Shown: positions 1 to 11,431 of the stretch, piece by piece
Layout of the letters: the number at the start of each line of letters is the position of its first letter
Position numbering within the stretch: position 1 is the stretch's first letter
Program-made: the position numbers and the translations under genes
NCBI GenBank assembly: GCA_017391545.1
Contig: JAFOYD010000211.1
Span: forward strand, 1 to 19,123
Source of the DNA: Lachnospiraceae bacterium
GTDB taxonomy: Bacteria > Bacillota > Clostridia > Lachnospirales > Lachnospiraceae
Direction of reading: 5' to 3'
Length of the DNA stretch: 19,123 nt
Notes under the pieces: generated by a model
What the model saw: the letters and a program-made list of their open reading frames with translations, nothing else
Databases searched by the model: none
Told to the model about the DNA's origin: nothing

Positions 1-16
1 AGAAATGAGGTAACCT

Positions 17-514
17 ATGAGAAAGAATTACGCCTCTCGTTCAGGCTTATTTTTGATTGAATTGATTTTCTCCATATTTTTCTTTATCATTGCAATGGCA
101 ATCGTTCTTCAATTATTTGTAAAGTCCCATTTTATTTGTGACAACACGATCAGCATCAATAATGCACTTCTGTATACACAGAATATATCTGAAGTATTTC
201 TTGCAAATAATGGAGACTTTGATACTGTAAAAGCGCTTTATGAGGATGAGCTTACAAATCTCTCATCGATTACCGATGACGCTATTCTACTGCTCTTTGA
301 CCAAAACTGGTGCTCCACGAAAAGCAGCGACAATGCAACATACAGCGTGTTAGCATGTTACCGAAACGAGGACAGCTTTGCGTATGTTGACATTTATATC
401 AATCAATATCTTCCCAATCTCACTTCATATATCGCTAATGGTGATTACAAATCTGTCCTTACGGAACAGGGCGCTATCTATCATCAGGAGGTGAAAAAAT
501 ATGTCAGACACTAA
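17..514 (+). CDS. Type IV prepilin-like / pseudopilin protein, 165 aa
   Basis: The N-terminus has a short basic leader (residues 1-10, ending in Ser-Gly) followed by LFLIEL and a hydrophobic helix to about residue 32. This is the class III prepilin signature: cleavage would fall after Gly10, giving Leu at +1 and the conserved Glu at +5 (Glu15). Such proteins are processed by a prepilin peptidase and assembled into type IV pili, competence pseudopili or type II secretion pseudopili. The rest (33-165) is a small polar domain with two cysteines (about 99 and 115) that I do not recognise as a specific pilin. The start is supported by GAGG six bases upstream. The 3' end overlaps the next gene by 14 bases, so the two are translationally coupled. 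An ATGAGGTAA just upstream could be the tail of a preceding gene. Prepilin class is fairly sure; which machine it serves is not visible. Confidence 0.75.
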   Translation: MRKNYASRSGLFLIELIFSIFFFIIAMAIVLQLFVKSHFICDNTISINNALLYTQNISEVFLANNGDFDTVKALYEDELTNLSSITDDAILLLFDQNWCSTKSSDNATYSVLACYRNEDSFAYVDIYINQYLPNLTSYIANGDYKSVLTEQGAIYHQEVKKYVRH

Positions 515-956
515 ACGGGAATTTACTGTGAGCATCGGTCTGCCCTCTATCCTGCTCATCTTTGTTGTATTGTGCCTTGTCGCCTTTGGTGTATTGTCTC
601 TTGTCAGCGCCAATGCCGATCAAAAGCTAAGCCAGAAGGTACTCGACCGTTCGACAGCCTACTATGAAGCCTGTAATCAAGCCGAAGAAATGCTCTGCGA
701 TGTCGACACGCGACTACACGCTGCATATCAAAGCAGCCATAGCACTGAGGAATATGTGCAGATGATTTCGGTCATACCAGGTCATTATACATATCCCGTC
801 AGCGATATCCAGTATCTTGATGTAGTACTTTCTTATCCCATGCCGAACAATGACGCAGATGCGTTATACGAAATCCTCTCATGGAAAGTTGTCACCAGAG
901 AAGATCTTGACTATGATACAGGACTTCATCTCATGGAAATTGAAGATGTTGAATAA
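501..956 (+). CDS. Single-pass membrane protein of the pilin-like cluster, 151 aa, function unknown
   Basis: I do not recognise a named family. The protein has a short polar N-terminus, one strong hydrophobic helix at about residues 13-37 (SIGLPSILLIFVVLCLVAFG region), then a polar, acidic domain of about 110 residues with two Cys (about 58 and 65), likely outside the membrane. There is no clear prepilin Gly/Glu+5 signature, so it is probably an N-terminally anchored accessory protein rather than a processed pilin. An AGGAGGTG Shine-Dalgarno lies upstream of the ATG, and the gene overlaps the prepilin-like gene by 14 bases, implying co-expression and a shared job. It is the last gene of its operon: a strong hairpin terminator follows the stop immediately, and rpoC converges from the other side. 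Confidence 0.7.
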   Translation: MSDTKREFTVSIGLPSILLIFVVLCLVAFGVLSLVSANADQKLSQKVLDRSTAYYEACNQAEEMLCDVDTRLHAAYQSSHSTEEYVQMISVIPGHYTYPVSDIQYLDVVLSYPMPNNDADALYEILSWKVVTREDLDYDTGLHLMEIEDVE

Positions 957-990
957 AAAAATCCACTTTCAAACCGAAAGTGGATTTTTT
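955..990. terminator. Bidirectional terminator between the pilin-like operon and rpoC
   Basis: A perfect 10-bp stem, ATCCACTTTC (961-970) with GAAAGTGGAT (976-985), has a 5-base loop and is flanked by six A on the left and six T on the right. It can therefore stop transcription from both the 151-aa gene and rpoC. Confidence 0.9.
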
Positions 991-1007
991 GTAATCATTT
1001 TCTATTA

Positions 1008-4000
1008 TTATTCCTGTATTGTTGTATCTGCAACATCTACAATTTCATCATCTGAATCAAAGTCAATCTCGTCATCAAAGTCAAGTGTAGATTCAAGATC
1101 CATATCTGTATTGAGCTTTACATTTCTATAACGTCTCATACCTGTACCTGCAGGAATCAGCTTACCAATAATAACGTTCTCTTTCAATCCGATCAACGGG
1201 TCAATCTTGCCCTTGATTGCTGCCTCAGTAAGAACCTTCGTTGTCTCCTGGAAGGATGCTGCTGAAAGGAATGAATTGGTAGCAAGTGCTGCCTTTGTGA
1301 TACCGAGGATTACATCCTTTGATTCGGCAGGCTGCTTTCCTTCTGCAACAAGACCCTCATTGATCTCTTCAAGTTCAAGACCATCGACAAGTGTTCCTGG
1401 GAGGAACTCTGTATCGCCGCTTGTCTCAATGCGTTTCTTCTTAAGCATCTGTCGTACAATAACCTCGATATGCTTGTCAGCGATATCAACACCCTGTAAA
1501 CGGTAAACTCTCTGAACCTCGCGAAGCAGGTAATCCTGAACAGCACCAATCTTCTTGATTTCCAGTAAGTCATGCGGATTTACACTACCTTCTGTAAGTT
1601 CATCACCGGCTTCAAGAACTGCGCCATCTGCAATCTTAATACGAGAACCGTAAGGAATGAGATAGGTCTTCTCATTGATACCATCAGAAACAATAATCTC
1701 ACGCTTCTTCTTAGTATCTTTAATGGTAGCTGTGCCACCAAACTCTGCGATAATAGCAAGTCCCTTCGGCTTTCTGGCCTCAAAAAGCTCCTCAACTCGA
1801 GGAAGACCCTGTGTAATATCATCACCGGCAACACCACCACTGTGGAAGGTTCTCATCGTAAGCTGTGTACCAGGCTCACCGATTGACTGAGCTGCGATAA
1901 TACCTACTGCCTCACCGATCTGAACTGCTTCGCCAGTTGCCATGTTTGCACCATAGCACTTAGCACAGATACCAATACGTGACTTACAGCAAAGAATATT
2001 TCTGATTTTTACTTTCTCAACAGGCTCGCCCTTTTCGTTAACGCCCTTGCTAAGAATCTTAGCCGCACGGCTAGGTGTGATCATATGGTTCTTCTTCACG
2101 AGAATATTTCCGTCACGATCCATAATATCTTCGCAAGAATATCTTCCTGTAATTCGATCCTTTAAGCTCTCGATCGTCTCCTTACCATCCATGAAAGCAG
2201 CAACTTCCATACCAGGTATGAAATCCTTGCCCTCACAGCAGTCAACTTCACGAATGATCAGATCCTGACATACGTCAACCATTCGACGTGTCAGGTAACC
2301 GGAATCGGCTGTACGAAGCGCAGTATCGGACATACCTTTTCGTGCACCATGCGCTGACATAAAGTACTCCAATACGTCAAGTCCTTCACGGAAGTTCGAC
2401 TTAATAGGAAGCTCAATGGTACGTCCTGTTGTATCTGCCATCAATCCACGCATACCAGCCAGCTGCTTGATCTGCTGATTTGATCCTCGCGCACCGGAGT
2501 CAGCCATCATGAAGATATTGTTGTACTTGTCAAGACCGCTGATCAGCTTTTCAGTAAGCGCATCATCCGTTTCCTTCCAAGTCTCGACAACTGCCTTGTA
2601 ACGCTCCTCATCTGTCATCAGACCACGTCTGAAGTTCATGGTGATGCGGTCAACCGTCTTCTGTGCTTCCTCAAGCATCTGTGCTTTCTCAGCAGGAACT
2701 GTCATATCGGAAATCGAAACGGTCATGGCAGCGCGTGTTGAATATTTATAACCCATTGCCTTGATGCTGTCAAGAACCTCTGCGGTCTTGGTAGCACCAT
2801 GAATATTGATAACCTTTTCAAGAATCTGCTTTAAGCCTTTCTTTCCTACATGGAAATCGACCTCAAGCAGAAGCTTGTTCTCATCCTTGCTTCTGTCTAC
2901 GAACTCCAAGTCCTGAGGAAGAATCTCATTGAAAATGAATCGTCCCAGTGTAGACTCTACTGTTCCTGTAAGGACTTCACCATCCGGCATGGTCTTTGTC
3001 ACTCTCACCTTGATTCTGGAATGAAGTGTACATGCCTTATTTTCATAAGCAAGAATTGCTTCGTTAACACTCTTGAAGTACTTTCCTTCGCCAAGTGCCC
3101 CCGGTCTCTCCTGTGTCAGATAGTAAATACCAAGTACCATATCCTGTGAAGGAACGGCAACAGGACCACCATCAGAAGGCTTTAACAGGTTATTTGGTGA
3201 AAGAAGCAAAAATCTACACTCTGCCTGTGCCTCAACGGACAATGGAAGATGCACAGCCATCTGGTCTCCATCGAAGTCAGCATTGAACGCTGTACATACA
3301 AGTGGATGAAGCTTGATTGCCTTACCTTCTACAAGAATCGGCTCGAATGCCTGAATACCAAGTCTGTGAAGTGTCGGTGCTCGGTTCAGCATGACAGGAT
3401 GTTCCTTAATAACCTCCTCAAGGACATCCCACACGGACTGGTCAAGCTTCTCAACAAGCTTCTTCGCATGTTTGATATTCTGTGAAATTCCTCTTGATAC
3501 AAGCTCCTTCATAACGAAAGGCTTGAACAGCTCAATCGCCATCTCCTTCGGCAGACCGCACTGATAAATCTTTAATTCAGGACCTACGACGATAACCGAA
3601 CGTCCTGAGTAGTCAACTCGCTTACCAAGTAAGTTCTGACGGAAACGTCCTGACTTACCCTTTAACATATCAGACAAGGATTTCAATGCTCTGTTTCCAG
3701 GTCCGGTAACAGGACGTCCACGTCTGCCGTTATCAATCAATGCATCCACTGCCTCCTGAAGCATTCTCTTTTCATTGCGGACAATGATATCAGGTGCTCC
3801 AAGTTCAAGCAGTCTCTTAAGACGGTTATTTCTGTTGATAATTCTTCTGTATAAATCATTTAAATCAGATGTCGCAAATCTGCCACCGTCCAACTGAACC
3901 ATAGGACGTAAATCAGGTGGAAGTACCGGAATCGTATCCATGATCATCCACTCTGGTCTGTTTCCTGATGCTCTGAAGGATTCAACGACTTCCAGCCTCT

Positions 4001-4649
4001 TTACGATCTTTGCACGTTTCTGGCCTTTGGTGCTTTCATTCTTAAGTTCTGCTGAAAGCTCCTCGCATTCCTTCTCAAGGTCAATCGCCTGGAGAAGCTC
4101 CTTGATTGCTTCTGCTCCCATACCGACACGGAAGTGCTTGCCCCACTTCTCAATATTGTCCTGGTATTCCTTCTCTGACAGAACTTGCTTATATTCAAGG
4201 TCTGTCTCCATCGGATCAAGTACAATATAAGACGCAAAGTACAATACCTTCTCAAGGACTCTCGGAGTCAAATCAAGAATCAGTCCCATACGGCTTGGGA
4301 TACCTTTAAAATACCAGATATGTGACACAGGAGCTGCAAGCTCGATGTGTCCCATACGCTCTCTACGAACGCTTGATTTTGTAACCTCTACGCCACAGCG
4401 GTCACAGATAACGCCTTTGTAGCGGATTTTTTTATACTTACCGCAATGGCACTCCCAGTCCTTGCTGGGTCCGAAAATCTTCTCACAGTACAGACCATCA
4501 CGCTCAGGCTTTAATGTTCTGTAGTTAATCGTTTCCGGTTTTGTTACCTCGCCCTTTGACCACTCTCTGATTTTCTCAGGAGAAGCCAGACCAATTTTGA
4601 TTGCATCAAATGAAATAGACTGGCTCTGTTCATTTTTATTCTCAGACAT
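1008..4649 (-). CDS. rpoC: DNA-directed RNA polymerase subunit beta'
   Basis: This is the catalytic largest subunit of core RNA polymerase, 1213 aa, the usual size for Clostridia without the large insertions of the Escherichia coli protein. Visible landmarks are the zinc-ribbon cysteines C67, C69, C82 and C85; the Mg-binding active-site motif NADFDGDQM at 456-464; the bridge helix around 718-742 (SGARGSNQQIKQLAGMRG); the second zinc site near C804/C805, C888, C895 and C898; and the trigger loop from about 932 (MRTFHSGGVAGDD). The C-terminus is an acidic tail rich in Asp/Glu (about 1185-1210). The start has AGGAG seven bases upstream and lies 20 bases after rpoB, so the pair is one operon. It ends at the bidirectional terminator shared with the pilin-like operon. 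Confidence 0.99.
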   Translation of the reverse strand: MSENKNEQSQSISFDAIKIGLASPEKIREWSKGEVTKPETINYRTLKPERDGLYCEKIFGPSKDWECHCGKYKKIRYKGVICDRCGVEVTKSSVRRERMGHIELAAPVSHIWYFKGIPSRMGLILDLTPRVLEKVLYFASYIVLDPMETDLEYKQVLSEKEYQDNIEKWGKHFRVGMGAEAIKELLQAIDLEKECEELSAELKNESTKGQKRAKIVKRLEVVESFRASGNRPEWMIMDTIPVLPPDLRPMVQLDGGRFATSDLNDLYRRIINRNNRLKRLLELGAPDIIVRNEKRMLQEAVDALIDNGRRGRPVTGPGNRALKSLSDMLKGKSGRFRQNLLGKRVDYSGRSVIVVGPELKIYQCGLPKEMAIELFKPFVMKELVSRGISQNIKHAKKLVEKLDQSVWDVLEEVIKEHPVMLNRAPTLHRLGIQAFEPILVEGKAIKLHPLVCTAFNADFDGDQMAVHLPLSVEAQAECRFLLLSPNNLLKPSDGGPVAVPSQDMVLGIYYLTQERPGALGEGKYFKSVNEAILAYENKACTLHSRIKVRVTKTMPDGEVLTGTVESTLGRFIFNEILPQDLEFVDRSKDENKLLLEVDFHVGKKGLKQILEKVINIHGATKTAEVLDSIKAMGYKYSTRAAMTVSISDMTVPAEKAQMLEEAQKTVDRITMNFRRGLMTDEERYKAVVETWKETDDALTEKLISGLDKYNNIFMMADSGARGSNQQIKQLAGMRGLMADTTGRTIELPIKSNFREGLDVLEYFMSAHGARKGMSDTALRTADSGYLTRRMVDVCQDLIIREVDCCEGKDFIPGMEVAAFMDGKETIESLKDRITGRYSCEDIMDRDGNILVKKNHMITPSRAAKILSKGVNEKGEPVEKVKIRNILCCKSRIGICAKCYGANMATGEAVQIGEAVGIIAAQSIGEPGTQLTMRTFHSGGVAGDDITQGLPRVEELFEARKPKGLAIIAEFGGTATIKDTKKKREIIVSDGINEKTYLIPYGSRIKIADGAVLEAGDELTEGSVNPHDLLEIKKIGAVQDYLLREVQRVYRLQGVDIADKHIEVIVRQMLKKKRIETSGDTEFLPGTLVDGLELEEINEGLVAEGKQPAESKDVILGITKAALATNSFLSAASFQETTKVLTEAAIKGKIDPLIGLKENVIIGKLIPAGTGMRRYRNVKLNTDMDLESTLDFDDEIDFDSDDEIVDVADTTIQE

Positions 4650-4669
4650 TTTGGCACTCCTTCCAGATT

Positions 4670-8533
<3,864 letters not shown>

Positions 8534-8632
8534 GACATTTCACCCCGTTCTTAATGATATACATCTATAAAATAATTGGGCCGTAATTAGTGTATATTAA
8601 CAGGCGCAATTTTTCATAATAGTGCACCTTAC

Positions 8633-8661
8633 ATACTATCACAAGTCTTTTTTGAAGTCAA
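8633..8661 (-). promoter_or_regulatory. rpoBC promoter (SigA type, extended -10)
   Basis: On the minus strand, -35 TTGACT (8656-8661), a 17-bp spacer and -10 TAGTAT (8633-8638) preceded by TGA give an extended -10. It lies downstream of the rplL terminator. The predicted start near 8626 leaves a leader of about 95 nt before rpoB. Confidence 0.7.
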
Positions 8662-8730
8662 TGAAAATTTAATTTTATTTTTTGATATTTTTTGCGATTG
8701 CCAGAATATAAAGAATCATAAGATAAGAAA

Positions 8731-8756
8731 GAAAGGTCGGGATAAAATCCCGACCT
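8731..8756 (-). terminator. Terminator or attenuator after rplL
   Basis: A perfect 10-bp stem AGGTCGGGAT/ATCCCGACCT (8734-8743 with 8747-8756) has a 3-base loop. On the minus strand it is followed by an interrupted T tract (TTTCTTTCTT). It sits between rplL and the rpoB promoter, so it probably lowers, rather than fully stops, read-through from rplJL into rpoBC. Confidence 0.75.
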
Positions 8757-8778
8757 ATATGAATGAAAAAAGTAAAAA

Positions 8779-9153
8779 TTACTTAAGAGTAACCTTAGCA
8801 CCTTCTGCCTCAAGCTTAGCCTTGATATCCTCAGCCTCAGCCTTAGCAGCTGCTTCCTTAAGTACCTTAGGAGCGTTGTCAACTAAGTCCTTAGCTTCCT
8901 TTAAGCCAAGGCCTGTTGCTTCACGAACAACCTTGATAACCTTAACCTTGTTAGGACCAACTTCTGTAAGCTCTACATCGAACTCGTCCTTCTCCTCAGC
9001 TGCTGGAGCTGCTCCGCCTGCTGCTGCAACGACTACACCTGCTGCTGCAGATACGCCGAACTCTTCCTCACAAGCTTTTACTAAATCATTTAACTCTAAA
9101 ACTGTAAGCTCTTTGATCGCTTCAATAAATTCTGCTGTTGTTAACTTTGCCAT
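8779..9153 (-). CDS. rplL: 50S ribosomal protein L7/L12
   Basis: This is the multicopy stalk protein of the large ribosomal subunit, which recruits and activates translational GTPases; 124 aa, the family's normal length. The N-terminal L10-binding dimerisation domain (about 1-33, AEFIEAIKELTVLELNDLVK) is followed by an Ala/Gly-rich flexible hinge (about 36-55) and the C-terminal factor-binding domain (about 57-124) with the hallmark VREATGLGLKEAKDLVD. A GGAGGT Shine-Dalgarno lies nine bases before the ATG. It follows rplJ by 53 bases in the same operon and is followed by a hairpin terminator. Confidence 0.99.
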   Translation of the reverse strand: MAKLTTAEFIEAIKELTVLELNDLVKACEEEFGVSAAAGVVVAAAGGAAPAAEEKDEFDVELTEVGPNKVKVIKVVREATGLGLKEAKDLVDNAPKVLKEAAAKAEAEDIKAKLEAEGAKVTLK

Positions 9154-9206
9154 TATTGTTTACCTCCATAATAATTTAATTGGTTTGATTAATAATAAAA
9201 TAATAA

Positions 9207-9773
9207 TTACTCTGCCTCTGTTGCAGCTGCTTCCTCTGCAGGAGCTTCTGCTGCTTCCTCTGCTGCAGGTGCAGGCTCACAAGCGCTTGCTCCGCCTTTT
9301 TCTGCAATCTGATTAAGCACACGAGCGAAGTTTGTAATAGGAGACTGGATGCTTCCAAGGAACTTGGAAATAAGTTCGTCTCTTGAAGGAATGCTTGCGA
9401 TTGCTGCCATTCCCTTTGCGTCATAAACAACGCCTTCTACAACACCTGCCTTAATCTCAAGTGCAGGACACTCCTTAGCAAAATTGCTTAAAATTCTTGC
9501 AGGAGCTGTTGCATCATCCTTGCATACAGCGATAGCGTTTGTTCCCTCAAGGTTCTCTGTCAGTGCCTCAAACTCTGTACCTTTGAAAGCACGAGTCATC
9601 AGAGTATTCTTGTAAACCTTGTAAACAACGCCAGCCTCACGAAGCTGCTTACGAAGCTGTGTATCCTGTGCAACAGTGATTCCGCTGTAGTTTACGATCA
9701 CTACTGTGGCAGCATCTTTGATTGTAGTTGAAATTTCCTCAACGATGGGCTGCTTTAATTCGATCTTTGCCAT
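9207..9773 (-). CDS. rplJ: 50S ribosomal protein L10
   Basis: This is the stalk base protein, which binds 23S rRNA and carries the L7/L12 dimers; 188 aa, slightly longer than usual because of an Ala/Glu-rich tail (about 163-188, EPAPAAEEAAEAPAEEAAAT). The RNA-binding N-terminal domain is typical, with VVNYSGITVAQ and LRKQLREAGVVYKVYKNTL. Helix alpha-8 (about 135-160) is the L12 docking site. AGGAGGT lies seven bases before the ATG. The gene has a strong promoter and a structured leader containing an L10-type regulatory element, so autogenous control by the L10-L12 complex is expected. Confidence 0.98.
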   Translation of the reverse strand: MAKIELKQPIVEEISTTIKDAATVVIVNYSGITVAQDTQLRKQLREAGVVYKVYKNTLMTRAFKGTEFEALTENLEGTNAIAVCKDDATAPARILSNFAKECPALEIKAGVVEGVVYDAKGMAAIASIPSRDELISKFLGSIQSPITNFARVLNQIAEKGGASACEPAPAAEEAAEAPAEEAAATEAE

Positions 9774-9994
9774 TTTTTTACCTCCTTATAGATTCTATGG
9801 ACTTCGGTGTTACCAAGTCCTGCCGATAGGAGTTTACGATATAGAAAAACCTCTCCGAATATGCCTAAGCACAGACTGAGAGGTAGAAGTCATCATAAAA
9901 ACTCTTTTCCTCGGTAGGCGATCAACTTACGCAAGAGACAAGTCTAAAAGATACTTTCTCTCGCACCTACTGTCTTCGGCATGGTTCAAAAACC
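9774..9994 (-). promoter_or_regulatory. Ribosomal protein L10 leader with transcription attenuator
   Basis: This 220-nt leader fills the intergenic stretch before rplJ. On the minus strand the core CCGAAGACAGTAGGTGC (9963-9979) pairs through GTAGG with CCTAC of GCCTACCGAGG (9909-9919). An inner stem pairs GCGAGAGA (9957-9964) with TCTCTTGC (9931-9938). This matches the known Firmicutes L10 leader fold. Downstream, ACCTCTC/GAGAGGT (9878-9884 with 9849-9855), with inner TGTGC/GCATA pairing and then TTTTTCT, is an intrinsic terminator. A further hairpin (9799-9820) and pairing of CTCCTAT (9826-9832) with the Shine-Dalgarno region (9782-9789) could add translational control. Confidence 0.85.
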
Positions 9995-10000
9995 TTTAAT

Positions 10001-10029
10001 AACATATCACACTTCAAAAATCTTGTCAA
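10001..10029 (-). promoter_or_regulatory. rplJL promoter (SigA type, extended -10)
   Basis: On the minus strand, a consensus -35 TTGACA (10024-10029), a 17-bp spacer and -10 TATGTT (10001-10006) with TGA immediately before it. The predicted start is near 9994, at the head of the L10 leader. Confidence 0.8.
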
Positions 10030-10035
10030 CACTTT

Positions 10036-10072
10036 TTTAAAATATTCTATATTTGAATTTAAAATATTCTAT
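10036..10072 (-). repeat. Two 15-bp AT-rich direct repeats upstream of the rplJ promoter
   Basis: On the minus strand the sequence ATAGAATATTTTAAA occurs exactly twice (10036-10050 and 10058-10072) with a 22-bp period, about two helical turns. It lies just upstream of the rplJ -35 box and between it and the end of the CapA gene. It resembles an UP element or a tandem protein-binding site. Confidence 0.8.
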
Positions 10073-10074
10073 CC

Positions 10075-11355
10075 TCAAAATGTCACATACCCATCATTAT
10101 CAATCAACACATTTGGAGAGAGCCCCCGCATATAATTGAGGACACCATCTTTTTCATTTCCTTCTAACAGTATCGTCCGGCAGTCATTCTGAATGCAGGG
10201 AATAAACTGAAACGTTTCCATTCCGTCTTTGTTAACTGTAATTTCCACAAGACAGGTATTTTGTGTTTTGGAGTTGAACCAGAAATTACCCAGACTATAA
10301 ATGACCGGAACACCCGATACGACATCGATCTTTTGCAGGCAGTGCGGATGATCTCCTATAATCAGGTCAACCCCTGCCTGTGCATAGATTGGCGCCTGTT
10401 CATCCTGGAGCCAGTCCGTCTCTTCCTGGCTCTCTGTCCCCCAGTGTATATACAAAATGACAAAATCGCTGTTTGCCTTCGCCTCTGCAATCACCTCAAG
10501 CAATGCCGACGGGTCCATGCATCTTAACACACCTGCACTCGTTGCCGTCGCTTCCTTCGTGTCCGGCGTCGCATTTCGCTCAATCTGAGTCGCACTCACA
10601 ATACCAATTTTGATACCGTTGGCAATGAGATATAGCGGTTTCTTTGCCTCATCAATATTTCTCCCTGCGCCCACATAGGGAATATTGGCATTTTCAAGTG
10701 TGGTAAATGTATCCATAAGCGCTGTCTCACCGTAGTCATAGGCATGATTATTTGCAAGCGACACCACATCCACACCCATCTGCTCGTACAGTTCTATATT
10801 GGAAGGGTTAGCACGAAATGTAAATTTTTTGCCCGGTGTCGGAGTTCCTCCTGTTGAAAAAGGAAACTCATTGTTGAGCATGAACACATCTGCGCTGCGC
10901 ATCCGTTCCAGAAGCTCTGTCGAAAACGTATCGTAAATATCACTGCCACGGTTTCGGTAACGATCCATCATCGCATAGGAATCATCCAGCAAAATATCGC
11001 CTGCAAATGCAAATGTCACCCGTTCACTGTCAGCACATTCCACGATCCACACATTCTCTCCGTTCGCTATCGCCTCACTGTAAAGCCTTTCATTCTCGGT
11101 AAGTATTGCCTCATTGATCTGTGAACCAGACGCTTCTCCATTTTCAAAATGGTCATACTCTTCCGATGTAGTCATGCCTTTCCCAAGCACTGCGAAGTCA
11201 ATCGTAGCCCGCTCGGTATCCATATTTTTGTGTTCCGATGTTCTAATAACCACGGAATATGCTGCCATGATCAGGATTCCCACAAGAAGCACAGTAGAAA
11301 GCGACAATGTAAAAATCAGAAGCTGCTTTCTCACCATTGATTTTTTTCCACCCAA
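10075..11355 (-). CDS. CapA-family (poly-gamma-glutamate/capsule-type) membrane-anchored metallophosphatase-fold protein
   Basis: This 426-aa protein has an N-terminal membrane anchor (about residues 10-34) and a polar linker to about 110. A full CapA/PGA-cap domain (about 113-370) follows, with FAFAGDILLDD (D120), NNEFPFS (161-167), SLANNHAYDYG (199-209), YIHWGTE (303-309), GDHPHCLQ (334-341) and YSLGNF (353-358). These carry the metal-binding type Asp, Glu, Asn and His residues of the calcineurin-like fold. Family members act outside the membrane in poly-gamma-glutamate export, but many homologues have unknown roles, so the substrate is open. The first codon is TTG with GAGGTGAG well placed; an ATG at 11337 is the alternative. 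It sits between the rplKA terminator and the rplJ promoter with no clear promoter or terminator of its own. This is an unusual place for a surface gene. Confidence 0.9.
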   Translation of the reverse strand: MGGKKSMVRKQLLIFTLSLSTVLLVGILIMAAYSVVIRTSEHKNMDTERATIDFAVLGKGMTTSEEYDHFENGEASGSQINEAILTENERLYSEAIANGENVWIVECADSERVTFAFAGDILLDDSYAMMDRYRNRGSDIYDTFSTELLERMRSADVFMLNNEFPFSTGGTPTPGKKFTFRANPSNIELYEQMGVDVVSLANNHAYDYGETALMDTFTTLENANIPYVGAGRNIDEAKKPLYLIANGIKIGIVSATQIERNATPDTKEATATSAGVLRCMDPSALLEVIAEAKANSDFVILYIHWGTESQEETDWLQDEQAPIYAQAGVDLIIGDHPHCLQKIDVVSGVPVIYSLGNFWFNSKTQNTCLVEITVNKDGMETFQFIPCIQNDCRTILLEGNEKDGVLNYMRGLSPNVLIDNDGYVTF

Positions 11356-11380
11356 ATACTCACCTCATTGCCATAATGTT

Positions 11381-11415
11381 GAAAAAAGACCTCGCTTTTA
11401 TTCAAAACGAGGTCT
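11381..11415 (-). terminator. Terminator of the rplK-rplA operon
   Basis: An 8-bp stem AGACCTCG/CGAGGTCT (11408-11415 with 11387-11394), extended by partial TTTTG/AAAAG pairing in the loop, is followed on the minus strand by TTTTTTC. It lies just after the rplA stop and before the CapA gene. Confidence 0.9.
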
Positions 11416-11431
11416 GTCATATATTCTTTGA

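Noticed and set aside
490..500. Rifampicin-resistance change in RpoB (residue positions, protein numbering)
   Set aside because: The whole rifampicin pocket matches the sensitive consensus at D497, H507 and S512.
8759..9316. A 185-codon plus-strand open frame rich in Ala/Ser/Leu
   Set aside because: It is the antisense shadow of rplL and the rplJ tail; its repetitive composition comes from the Ala/Glu codons on the other strand, and it has no ribosome binding site.
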